A stretch of DNA of 64,000 bases from Mesomycoplasma conjunctivae (GTDB lineage Bacteria > Bacillota_I > Bacilli_A > Mycoplasmatales > Metamycoplasmataceae): positions 62,001-126,000 of the forward strand of contig NC_012806.1 in assembly GCF_000026765.1 (NCBI RefSeq). Reading direction: 5' to 3'. Positions 30,399 through 41,441 of the stretch are shown here, piece by piece. How positions within the stretch are numbered: position 1 is the first letter of the stretch; every line of letters begins with the position of its first letter. A program made the position numbers and the translations under genes. The notes beneath the pieces were generated by a model. That model was given only the letters and a program-made list of their open reading frames with translations. It did no database searches and was not told where the DNA came from.

Positions 30399-30811
30399 AA
30401 CTCTATAATCAATTGCTAACTTATCAAGTTTTAAATTTTATAATATTATTGGTAAATTATACTAATTTATATTCACTAAAATTCTCAGCAACATATAATT
30501 AGTATTTTCTATTAAATGTTTAAAAAAATCTATAAAAATAAGCACTTTTTCAAAAATACTTTTAGACAAAATTCATATTTATTTTGTTAAATTATTAATG
30601 ATTGAAATTAAATTATTTGAAAGTAATGAAATTTGCTCAATTTAGGATAATAAAAAATAATAATTGTATTTTAATATCAAGGAATGCTTATTGTAAGCGA
30701 CAAAATAAAATAGACTATTTTTATAGTGATTATATTGATAATAATTATATTTCATTAATCAATGATAGCAAAATCACTATATAATTTTAATTAGTAGGGA
30801 GGCGTGTACTA
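30399..30811. other. Spacer with a short unsupported frame before the defence pair
   Basis: A weak 51-61 codon frame (30602/30626-30784) lies here, starting at TTG or ATG without a ribosome-binding site and rich in Asn/Ile/Tyr. It may be the eroded end of another component. TATAAT near 30778-30783 could be the -10 box of the following operon. Nothing else is supported. Confidence 0.4.
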
Positions 30812-31829
30812 GTGGATAAAACATCAGGTAGTATAACTTATAATAGATTGCGATTTCAAATTGCACAATCTATGTTATTTATAATCGATTTTTATGATAA
30901 TTTAGAAGATTTTATACTAACTTTAGACTATTTTGATGATATAACTTTTTTTGATAACGAAGAAATGGATGGTTCTGTAAGCTACTTTCAATTAAAAACA
31001 AATGAGCAAGTTACTATTACATACATCATTAAGAAAGGGTGGATTAGCAAATTATATAAGCATTTAAAATCAGATAATAAAGACAATGTTTCTAAAATAT
31101 CATTGATTGTGTCATCAAATATAAAAGATAAACAGAAAAAAATAGTTGAATATGGAGAAAAGAAATTTGGTGATTTGCCTCAAAATGTTAAGGAAGAAAT
31201 AATAAAAAGCATAGCTACTAATTATAAGTGTAATGAATCTGAAGTTGATTTATCCAAATTTTCTATAATTAAAACTGTTTTAACAAAAGATACATACTTT
31301 CAATTGGCAGAAAACAAATTAACAACTTTTCTAGAAAAGATAAATCCAGATATCACCTTAAGAACAAGTAAATTAATTTTTAATTCTCTTTGAGCATGGA
31401 TGGATTCAAAACAAGCTTTTGAATTTCCACCTGGTAGTGTTGTTAGTTATGATGAGGTACGTAGTAAAAAAAAGTATTTCAAAAAAAGATTTTAACGAAA
31501 TTATCAACTATTCAAATCAAATTACAATACCGGAATTTGAAGTAATTGTAAAAGCAATAGGAAGTATAGCTTCTAAAGAAAAAATTGGAATTGCTTATTC
31601 TTATATAGTATCTGATATAAAGAAACAAGATTCAATATTTTTCGATTTATTTAATAGTTCAAGAGATATTTTGAAGACATTCAATTATAACAATAAGTTA
31701 TCTTTTGGTGCTAATTTAAGCGAGTATGTGTCAATTATAAAAAGTAAAAACCCAAGAAATATACATGTTATAAATGATGATTTCTATTCTGAGGTAATAG
31801 GCGCTTGGTTGTTATTGAGGGGGAAATAA
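30812..31829 (+). pseudogene. Cap4/DUF4297-like nuclease subunit, frameshifted at an A8 tract
   Basis: GTG 30812 has GGGAGG 9 nt upstream. The first 200 codons resemble the DUF4297 (Cap4) dsDNA-nuclease domain: TYNRLRFQIAQSM helix, LTLDYFDDITFFD with an acidic pair, and YFQLKTNE, the Q-x-K of PD-(D/E)XK enzymes. After a UGA Trp near residue 194 the frame reaches poly-A runs at 31466-31473 (A8) and 31481-31487 (A7) and stops at 31494. Removing one A restores an open frame to 31829, for 338 residues in total. Its C-terminal 110 residues are helical and could contact the ATPase encoded 3 nt downstream. Trp is mostly TGG here, unlike neighbouring genes. Confidence 0.65.
31466..31473 (+). repeat. 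A8 homopolymer at the frameshift
   Basis: Eight A within the nuclease-like gene, followed 7 nt later by an A7 run. A change of one A in either switches the downstream 110 codons in or out of frame, so this is a candidate contingency site. Confidence 0.7.
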
Positions 31830-31832
31830 TTT

Positions 31833-33512
31833 ATGAAAAAATTTTGTATTACAAGAATAGAAATATATGATGTCATTGAAAATGAAGCTTTTTTTACCAA
31901 TTTTACAAAAGGCATAAATGTAGTTACTGGTAGAGATAATCATGTAGGGAAATCATCTTTGCTAAAGTCTATTTATTACTCATTTGGTTGCAATGTTGAT
32001 TATGATTCTGCCTGAGATAAAAAAAGTAAATTGGTTTCTGTAAACTTCATGTTAGATAATAAACTATATAAAATTAGTAGGTTAGATAATAAATACTTGT
32101 TACAGGATTCAGAAGGACAAATTTTATTAAGAACAAAAGAAGTAAGTAAGAAATTAGCTCCATTTTTATCGGAGCTTTTTGAGATGGAAATTTATTTAAC
32201 AAATAAAGATAAAAAAGTTGAATTGGCACCACCTGTATTTTTCTTCTTGCCATATTACATTGATCAAGATAAAGGATGGTCTAATGAACCATTTAATAGT
32301 TTTTTAAATCTTGATCAATTTAAAAAAACAGAGAGATTAAAATGCCTATATTATCATCTTGGTCTTTATAATAAAGAGACTTTCAAATTGACTAATGAAA
32401 TAGAAAACCTAAAGGATAAAAAAATTCGATTTGAACACTTAAATACAAAATATACAGATTTTAAAGAAATTCTTGAAGATGAAATAGAAGTACTAGAAGT
32501 TCTAAATAATAATGAGTTGTATAAAAGTTTGGATGAATTAAGAAATAATATTACTGAGAAACTAGTTAAGTTAGATGAAGTGAAAAATAAAATAAATATT
32601 TCTAAATCAACACTATCTAATTTAGAATATAATTTAGAAATATTAAAAAATAATTTTAAACATCAAGATAATATAAACTTTATTACTTGTCCGAGATGTG
32701 GTTTCACAAAACGTAAATCATTTCCATATAAAATTGAAAATATTATTATTGGTGAATTTTCTAGGCACAATACAGAATTTTCTATATATGAATTAAATAA
32801 AATGATAGATGAACAGAAAAAAAATATTAATGATTATACAGATATTTATACAGATTTATATACTGAAATATCTATAAAAAAACAGAAAGTAGAAAATAAT
32901 GATGTTTTTACAAAATTTATTAATGGTAAAGGAAGAGAAAATATAAAACTAGATTTTGATAAAAAGATAGCTAATAATGCAATTCAAATAAATGACTTAA
33001 AAACTGAAATAAGATCTAAGAAAAAATATTTAAATGAAAAAAAAGATCCAAAACAATTAAATGAATGATACGAAAAAGAAGTAAAAAATTTTTTACACGG
33101 GTTGAATGCTTGAGATGAAAGAGCTTCTAGTAAGATCACTTTAATTAAACCGTTTAAAGGGCAAGGAAACCTAGCAGTTAAATCAATAGTTGCATCTTAT
33201 TTATCATTGTTTAAAGTAATGGAAATTTCTAATACTAAAGTAACAAAATTTACTTTTATTGTTGATTCACCAAGAACCAAGGAAGCTAGTGAGAATAGTA
33301 GTATCGAAATATTATCTAAAATAACTGATATTTCTAATTTGGAACAAGTTATTATTGCGACTGTAGATTTTGATTTTTATAGTGGTGATATTAAATCTGA
33401 TGTTAATAAAATAGTACTCAAGGATCAAAAGCATTTATTGAATAAAACTTTTTATACTGAACTAAATAATGGTGAATTTATCAAGTTTATGAAAAACTCT
33501 AAAAATTGGTAG
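31833..33512 (+). CDS. SMC/Rad50-like ATPase of a putative defence pair
   Basis: The 559-residue protein reads through three UGA Trp. The N-terminus has a P-loop GRDNHVGKSSLLKSIYYSFG (about 31-50). The middle (about 180-410) is coiled coil interrupted near residue 290 by CPRCGFTKRK, a half zinc-hook-like or zinc-ribbon motif. The C-terminal head has GQGNLAVKSIVASYLSLF in the signature position and Walker B FTFIVDSPRTKEASE. This organisation recalls the ATPases of Lamassu and ABC-three-component defence systems that pair with DUF4297 nucleases, but the exact family is inferred. GGGGGAAAT precedes ATG 31833, 3 nt after the upstream stop, so translation is coupled. Confidence 0.75.
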
Positions 33513-33528
33513 TTACCTATCTGATGAC

Positions 33529-33574
33529 CAACATCTCCATGTTGTAAAATATAGTTAATATAAGGTAGGAGATG
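33529..33574 (+). promoter_or_regulatory. Leader that can pair with the micropeptide start site
   Basis: CATCTCC (33532-33538) is fully complementary to GGAGATG (33568-33574), which contains the Shine-Dalgarno and the ATG of the 26-codon gene. The same upstream bases can instead form a local hairpin CAACAT/ATGTTG (33529-33544). The two pairings exclude each other, as expected for a translation switch. Confidence 0.55.
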
Positions 33575-33652
33575 TATAGAATAATTTCAGCTATAATTTT
33601 AGCAACACTATCATTAGCACTCATAGTATTCTTTATAAATAGGGTAGTATAG
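33572..33652 (+). CDS. 26-residue hydrophobic micropeptide, toxin-like
   Basis: ATG 33572 with AGGTAGGAG directly upstream encodes a peptide that starts Met-Tyr-Arg, runs through about 20 hydrophobic residues (IISAIILATLSLALIVFFI) and ends Asn-Arg-Val-Val. It is a single membrane-spanning helix with charged ends, the size and shape of type I toxin peptides. Its ribosome-binding site can be sequestered by the leader. It lies 59 nt after the defence ATPase and 19 nt before an IS element. I do not match it to a named family. It could also be a chance frame with a good start signal. Confidence 0.5.
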   Translation: MYRIISAIILATLSLALIVFFINRVV

Positions 33653-33668
33653 ATAAAATTTCTAGTGG

Positions 33669-33671
33669 ATA
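33669..33671. repeat. Left target-site duplication ATA of the IS3-like element
   Basis: ATA occurs immediately outside both inverted repeats (33669-33671 and 35008-35010). A 3-bp duplication is normal for IS3-family transposition. Confidence 0.7.
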
Positions 33672-33698
33672 TAAACCAGGACAAAAAAAATTAACACT
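33672..33698 (+). repeat. Left inverted repeat of the IS element
   Basis: It starts TAAACCAGGAC and matches the reverse complement of 34981-35007 at 25 of 27 positions. Confidence 0.88.
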
Positions 33699-33728
33699 AA
33701 GGTGTTGGCTTTTTTGTTTAAGTTTAGG

Positions 33729-33760
33729 AAAAAACTAACACCAAAAGTGTTAGTTTTTTT
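33729..33760 (+). terminator. Terminator hairpin inside the IS left end
   Basis: AAAAAACTAACAC, loop CAAAA, GTGTTAG and a long T run. It lies upstream of the transposase and would protect the gene from incoming transcription. It also ends any transcript coming from the micropeptide. Confidence 0.85.
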
Positions 33761-33792
33761 AAATTTTCAAATGCAACAAAAGGAGAATACTA

Positions 33793-34974
33793 ATGTCAAG
33801 ACACTTTATAAAAGACGAGTTTGATATGATTTATAAAATTTACAATGAATTTGGATTAAAACAAACAATAAATTATGTAAATGAAATTTCGCCAGATACA
33901 AATTTTATAACCAGAGAACAGCTAGTTCGAAGAATCAAAAAAATTATTATATACTATAATAATGGTATGCAAGATCAATTATTAGATAAAAAGGGTGCAA
34001 ATAGAAAGCCAGGAAGTGGCAAACCTAAAAAATCAATTGAACCCGATTGAAACGAATTTACAAAAGAAGAATTAATAGAAATAGCTAAGAGATATTACGA
34101 AATCAACAAAAATAAATCAAAATCAGGAAAACTTAGTGAAGCCAAAAAACTAAATATTTCCTTTAGCAAATCTGCAAAAATTTTTAATGTATGCAGACAA
34201 GCAGTGGCAAAATCTAAAACTAGAGTTACAAAAGTAAGGGAGCACAAAAATGACGCAATAATTAAAAAATCCTTTCTTGATAACAAAGGTAGATATGGTC
34301 GCTTAAGATTGAGTGCTTATATTTCTATGAAATATAATATTTACATTAACCCTCGAAGTCTTGGAAGAGATTTAAAAAGATTGAATTTAGTATGCAAAAT
34401 TAGAAAACAAAGAAGAAAGAGCGAAATTAAGAATACCAAATTCACACTGCCCGATATTGTTAAACGCGACTACAATGATAAATTAAATAGAAATATTTTT
34501 GCTACTGATGTTTCATACATAAAAGCTCCCAAAGATGTTAAGGATAGTCATGTATTTTTGTCTGTAATAATTGAGCATAAAACTAAAAAAATCAGAGATT
34601 TTAAATTATCTCTAAACAATGATCTTGATTTAGTTATGGATAATATAAAGACATTTAGCTCTATTGATAAAGATTTTGTTATTCATTCAGACCATGGATT
34701 TCAATACACCTCAAAAATCTATATTGACAAAATAAATAAAATGGGAGGAACTGTTTCATTGTCTCGTGTAGGAAATTCACTAGATAATAGAGAGGCTGAA
34801 TACTGATTTTCAATTATAAAAAGTGAATGTTTAAACGAGTTAGACTACAGTAAAATAACTTTAGAAGATCTGAAAAAAATAATTGCAGATTATATATTTT
34901 GATACAACAACTATAGAATTCAATCGATTTTAAATTGAAAAACACCACAGCAATATGCTATGATGTTAAAATAA
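33793..34974 (+). CDS. IS3-family transposase (single-frame OrfAB)
   Basis: A 393-residue transposase in one frame. No programmed frameshift is needed, unlike classical IS3. The N-terminal part (about 1-130) is a helix-turn-helix DNA-binding region with basic stretches. The integrase core shows the DDE triad: ATDVSYIKA (Asp), HSDHGFQYTS (Asp) and NSLDNREAEYWFSIIKSE (Glu), and ends with FWYNNYRIQSILNWKTPQQY. All four Trp codons are UGA, so it is adapted to the host code. AAGGAG precedes the ATG. Confidence 0.95.
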
Positions 34975-34980
34975 TATTAA

Positions 34981-35007
34981 ACTGTTAATTTTTTTTGTCC
35001 TAGTTTA
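34981..35007 (-). repeat. Right inverted repeat of the IS element
   Basis: Mirror of 33672-33698, followed by the ATA target duplication at 35008-35010. The transposase stop lies 6 nt inside. Confidence 0.88.
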
Positions 35008-35285
35008 ATATACTGCGTATTTTTTTAGATATTGTGTTTGCAATTTTGTGATTAAACATAAGTTTTCTTAAACCTCTTTGTTTTGCTAAAAATTTTTCAA
35101 ATGCTAATTAGTGATTTGTATAAAATAATCAAAAAATCTATAAAAATAAATACTTTTAATTAAATAATCAATAATAATTGATATTTACTTTATTTAGCTA
35201 AAATTTAATTTATTTTAATCTTGATAATTAAAATTAAATTATTGATATAATAGCCTATATAAAAAGATAATTAAGGATGGGGAGT

Positions 35286-36743
35286 ATGGTAAAACAAATC
35301 AAAATTAGATTAATTGATAGTAAAACACTAACATATGAATTATTAGAAGATGGCAATAAAGGTGATCGTTTTTCTATTTTTAGCGAAATAGAAGAATATG
35401 CAAATGCAATTATTCAAAAGAAAAAAGAAGAATGAAAAAAAGAAATTACTAATGATATTTTACAAAATCATTTTGAAGTTAAAGAATTAAAAGAAAAAGT
35501 CTCAAAAAGTGCTAGCCATTTACAAAGATTAGATACAGAAAAAAATAAAATTGAATGAGCTAATAAGCAATTAATAAACCAAATAAAAGATCTTAAAGAT
35601 AACCAAGATCAAACAATAAAAAAAGAAGTGGAATTGCAGAAGTTGCAAATAGAGTCTGAAAAAACTAAGACCATTTCAGAATTGGAAAAAACAATTAGTT
35701 TATTAAAGGAAAAAAATACTATTCTACAATCTGACAAAGAGAAAATTGCTAATGATAAAAAGTATGAAATTGAAAAAATCCAACAAGAAATAAAAAACAA
35801 AGAACAACAAATTCAACTGGATAATCAACGCAAAATACAAGAAATAAAAGATAAAATTCAGCAAGATAATGATAAAAAAATTAAAGAATCAGCTGATGAA
35901 CTAGCAAAAATAAAAACAGAAAATTACCTTAATCAAATTCAAGAATTGCAGCAAAAAAATAAAGAACAAGAAGAACAAATTTCTAGATTTAGAGAAAAAA
36001 ATATCAACTCCAAAGAAATTGGTGAAGAGCTTGAACAATGAATTTTGGAAAAATATAATCACACATTTCCAAACACAGGATTTGAAACTTCAAGATACAT
36101 GTTTAATTTTGAAAAAGATAATAAAGTTGTTGCTGGTGAAGATGGCCATACTAAAGCCGACTTTATTTTTAGTATAGAAGACAAAGAAAACCAAAAAATT
36201 GAAAGAATAATTGTTGAGGCAAAAACTGAATCTAAATTTAAAGAAGGAAAGCAAAAAAATGCTAGCTTCTTTCGAACATTAGAGTCCAATAGAAAGAAAA
36301 AAGATGCTGCTTATGCCATTTTAGTTACTGAACTAGAATCAAAAGAATACTTTACCATCGAAAAAGTTGCTGGATATGAAAAACTTTATATGTGTCGCCC
36401 TCATTTTTTTATCACTCTTTTAAATATTTTAAAATCCTTAATTATTAAAGAAAATGAACTACTAATAGAAATTGGCCGTGCTAAATGAGATTTTAAAGAA
36501 TCAGAGGCTATTCGAAGTGAGTTTGAAGACTGACGTGAAAAAAAATTAATCAAATTTGCAAATAAAATTCGAGAAAAAACAGAAAAACAACAAAAAACTA
36601 TTGCAAATATTATCACAAGTGCACAAAGTATTGAAGATTTCTTGAGAGACTTAGTTGATAAGGAAATTGCTAATTTTGAAAAACATATTGGTGATTATAA
36701 AATCGAAAAAATTATCAAAAAAATTGATAAATTAAATGATTAA
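35286..36743 (+). CDS. DUF2130 protein: coiled coil with PD-(D/E)XK-like domain
   Basis: This 485-residue protein has five UGA Trp. Residues about 30-240 are a long, Lys/Glu/Gln-rich coiled coil. The following domain has GEDGHTKADFIFSI, then RIIVEAKTES, matching the Asp...Glu-x-Lys arrangement of PD-(D/E)XK nucleases, as noted for DUF2130 proteins. A second short helical region ends the chain. The function of DUF2130 is not established. The nuclease-like core and position directly behind an IS element and a defence module suggest a DNA-directed role, which is inference. GGGGAG precedes the ATG. Confidence 0.85.
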
Positions 36744-36758
36744 AAATTAAAAAAATGC

Positions 36759-36801
36759 AAAAATAACAGAAAATTTTATTAATGGGTTTCTGTTATTTTT
36801 T
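36759..36801 (+). terminator. Rho-independent terminator after the DUF2130 gene
   Basis: A 14-bp stem built on AATAACAGAAA/TTTCTGTTATT with a 14-nt loop and T-rich end, 16 nt after the stop codon. Confidence 0.88.
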
Positions 36802-36895
36802 ATAATTAAATTATTGCAAAAATCAATATTGCAATTTTTTGGATTTTGGTATTAAAATTTATTTTAATTTTAAAAGATCAACAAAGGAAAACACT

Positions 36896-37816
36896 ATGAA
36901 AAATATTGCCATAATTAATACCACTTTGAATAATATGACTGTGGTAAATAATGCTCTAATTAAGGATTTGGGTGCCAATTTTTTTATTATTAATTCTAAT
37001 ATTGAAGCTGCCCAAGCACATGTTAAAGACTTAGAAGATGTTATTGATTTTAATAATAAATCTCAACTGGAAGTAGCTGATTTTCGAGTTTTACAAAAAT
37101 GTGATATTATTTTAATAGATGTTCACAGTAGTTGAAAACCAGGTATGTCTGATGTTGATGTCATGGTGCAAAATAGTGAATTCATTTATCAAGTAGCTTG
37201 GCAAACACGACTTAATAATTTCAATGGTTTAGCACTAATTTTAGCTCCAAATAATAGTGTAATGACAAGAGTGTTTGCAGATGTTAGCGGTTTGAGTACT
37301 ACCAAAGTAATAGGTCTTGGTGCAATATTGGAAAGCTTTCGCATTAATAAACAATTCGGTAGAGTAATTGAAAACTTTGAAAATAATGCTTTAGTTTTAG
37401 GTGATAGTGAAAATAGTTTTGTCGCTGTGCAAGACCTGCTTTTTAAGTATGTCAATATTTCCAGTAAAGATTTAGATATTGAAAATACTGTCTTACAAGC
37501 TAATACTCAAACTAATAGAATATTAAGTATCAAAAATCACAATAATTGAGGTATGGGTTTTTGAGCTTTTCAAGTTTTAGACGCTATTGTAAATAACAAA
37601 AAAACCACTTTTATTTTAAATGTTAATAAAAGTGATGAATCTATGATTAGCGATGTTTTCATATCACTGCCAACCACTATTGATGGAGAAGGTATTAGCA
37701 ATATTTACTGACCAAAATTTTCATCTAAAGAAGAAAATTTAGTTTATGCTTTTGTTAATGAACAACGTAATTTTTACAAAATTATCAACCACTATTTTGC
37801 TTCAAAAAACAAGTAA
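36896..37816 (+). CDS. Lactate/malate dehydrogenase-like protein, probably a pseudoenzyme
   Basis: This 306-residue protein follows the LDH/MDH layout by eye. A KPGMSDVDVMVQNSEFIYQ segment is like the KPGxxRxDLxxxN region, APNNSVMTRVFADVSGL is like NPVDxxTxxxxKxSG, and KVIGLGAILESFR is like RVIGxGTxLDSAR. However, the N-terminal Gly-rich NAD motif is absent (it starts KNIAIINTTLNN), and the catalytic HGD region is replaced by LVLGDSENSFV. It is therefore unlikely to be an active dehydrogenase. ATG 36896 follows AAAGGAAAA; an upstream in-frame start at 36839 is less likely. Convergent with mnmA. Confidence 0.7.
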
Positions 37817-37825
37817 TTTAGTTAA

Positions 37826-39822
<1,997 letters not shown>

Positions 39823-40189
39823 ATTTTTATTTATTATATAAGAAAATAAAGTATTTTTAGTAATAAAGTTGCATTAAAAATAAAACAATATCTTTAATTT
39901 GAGTATTTCTTAGTTAAAGGTTAATTTTTATTCTTGATTATATTTTTCATTTGTTTAAATATGAACTACTTTTATAAATTTTTAAGGTAGTTTTTTGTAT
40001 TTAATTTCTTAAAAATTTTTTAATAAAATCTTGTTTTTCTTCATTTTTAAACAACTTTTAAGTAATTTAGAGCAATACTTAAGTTGTCCAATTTATTGTC
40101 TTCTTAAGCTAAAAATTAGTTTGAGCAAATGCTTGCTAAAAAAAAAAAAAAAGTAAAATTAAAAATAGGTGCTTTATTGGAGGAAGATA
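39823..40189. other. 367-bp divergent control region with hairpins and A15
   Basis: No gene. It contains two inverted repeats: AACTAC/GTAGTT with a T tail at 39964-39996, and ACAACTTTTAAGTA/TACTTAAGTTGT at 40051-40087. It also contains a run of 15 A at 40138-40152 that falls between TTGCTA (40133-40138) and TAAAAT (40154-40159). These probably control the divergent membrane-protein gene and the rpe-ula-tkt operon. Confidence 0.6.
40121..40159 (+). promoter_or_regulatory. Candidate promoter with A15 spacer for the rpe-ula-tkt operon
   Basis: TTGCTA at 40133 (or TTGAGC at 40121) may serve as -35 and TAAAAT at 40154-40159 as -10. With TTGCTA, the spacer (40139-40153) is 15 nt and almost all A. 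Promoter spacers made of homopolymers allow slipped-strand on/off switching in other mycoplasmas. Confidence 0.45.
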
Positions 40190-40837
40190 ATGTTTTATTC
40201 TCAAAGTGTTTTAGCTCTAAATATATTTAAATCTTTAAAAATATTAACAAAGTTGCAAAAATATGGACTTAAATATGCACATATTGACTTTGCAGATGAA
40301 ATTTATGCCAAAAATTTTGGTGCAAATTATGAAATGACTTCCTATCTAGTTAAATTATTTCCAAATATTGAATTTGATGCACACTTAATGACTAAAAACC
40401 CTTTTGAAAAAATTGAAAAATTGGTACAAATTGGAATAAAAACCATTTTTATTCCCATAGAATTTTTAACATTAGAACAACTTATTTTTATAAAAAAGCA
40501 ATATCCAAATATAAATTTTGGAGCAATGTTGCAAGCTCATCAAGAAGTCCAAGATTTTGCAAATATTATTGCAAAAATACCTATTATTTTAGTAATGACA
40601 ATTGATAAAATTGGAGGTACAGGCCAACCTTTAAATCCTAAGTTATTAGAAAAAATAAGCCAGATTCGTTCTTTAAATTCAAAGATTAAAGTTTATTCTG
40701 ATGGTGGACTAAGAAAAGAAAATTGAGACTTATTTGAGCAATTTAATGTGGATGTAGCAATTGGTGGCAGCATTATCTTTTCCTATCCTAATTTTTCAGA
40801 TTTTGCAAAACAATGAGGTAGCAATGACTCCAATTAA
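40190..40837 (+). CDS. rpe: Ribulose-phosphate 3-epimerase-like protein
   Basis: This 215-residue TIM-barrel protein has Rpe marks: HIDFAD (metal-binding Asp), FDAHLMTKNP (metal-binding His), LVMTIDKIGGTGQ in the phosphate-loop position and YSDGGL near the end. It would link ribulose-5-phosphate and xylulose-5-phosphate, fitting the transketolase at the end of the operon. Differences from typical Rpe are IYAKNFG where FVPN is usual, no His in the IFIPIE strand, and Ile-Gly-Gly-Thr-Gly in place of Phe-Gly-Gly. ATG 40190 has GGAGG 6 nt upstream. An upstream in-frame start at 40169 is rejected. Confidence 0.85.
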
Positions 40838-41441
40838 TATTGCTATTTATTCATTAGCAGGTATTCTGGCCTTAATTTTGATTTTTGTCATTGTTAAAAG
40901 ATTAGTAACAAAACCTGAAAAATCAACAAAATCCTTGATTTCAACAACAAAAGAGACAATTGATTCCTTAAAAATAATAAATGCTTCAACCGATTCTTCA
41001 GTAATGACTAATTTGCTTGTAAAAAATAGATTTTCTAAACTAAATTATTCGATTATTCCAGGATTAATTGTTACTAAGGAGAGCATTTTTGTAGTTTCTA
41101 ATATTATCCCTTTTAACAAAAGTGTTGAAAAGATAATCATTAGTGATGATATTTATTCAGAAAAAAATAATAAAAAACAAAAATGAAATTATTTTGATAA
41201 AAAAGAATTCGACAATATTGTTTTGTTGATAAATAAAAAATATAATAATGCAAAATATTTTATACTAGTGAGTGACAAAATTGAGCTCTCAAAAATTAAT
41301 AATCAAAGTGAATATAAACTAATAAATCAATCACAACTTATAAATAACATTAATCAAGAAGTTGCTCCTTTGCAGAATCCTAAAATTATTGTTCAGTATT
41401 TTAGTTCAATTAATAGGTTTGATAAAAATGATAGAAATTAA
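40824..41441 (+). CDS. Membrane-anchored protein of unknown function
   Basis: A 205-residue protein with one N-terminal transmembrane helix (about residues 5-25) and a soluble domain, probably cytoplasmic because the helix is followed by Lys/Arg. The domain shows SIIPGLIVTKESIFVVSN, a strand pattern loosely like nuclease-related (NERD) domains, but the key residues are not clear. It overlaps rpe by 14 nt and the next gene by 14 nt. One UGA Trp. No family assigned. Confidence 0.65.

Larger units (their letters stand above)
33672..35007 (+). mobile_element. Complete IS3-family insertion sequence
   Basis: The 1336-bp element is bounded by 27-bp imperfect inverted repeats (33672-33698 and 34981-35007; 25 of 27 match, core AGGACAAAAAAAATTAAC) and flanked by a 3-bp direct repeat ATA. 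It contains one transposase gene on the plus strand and a terminator-like hairpin near the left end that could block read-through from outside. The structure, with a single uninterrupted reading frame, is like IS1138/IS1221 of mycoplasmas. All parts look intact, so it may be active. Confidence 0.9.

Noticed and set aside
30602-30784. Sixty-codon frame before the defence pair
   Set aside because: It begins with TTG without a ribosome-binding site and shows no recognisable pattern; treated as spacer or debris.
33672-34974. Two-frame IS3 orfA/orfB with programmed frameshift
   Set aside because: Both parts are in the same frame and are connected by a UGA Trp codon, so no frameshift is needed.
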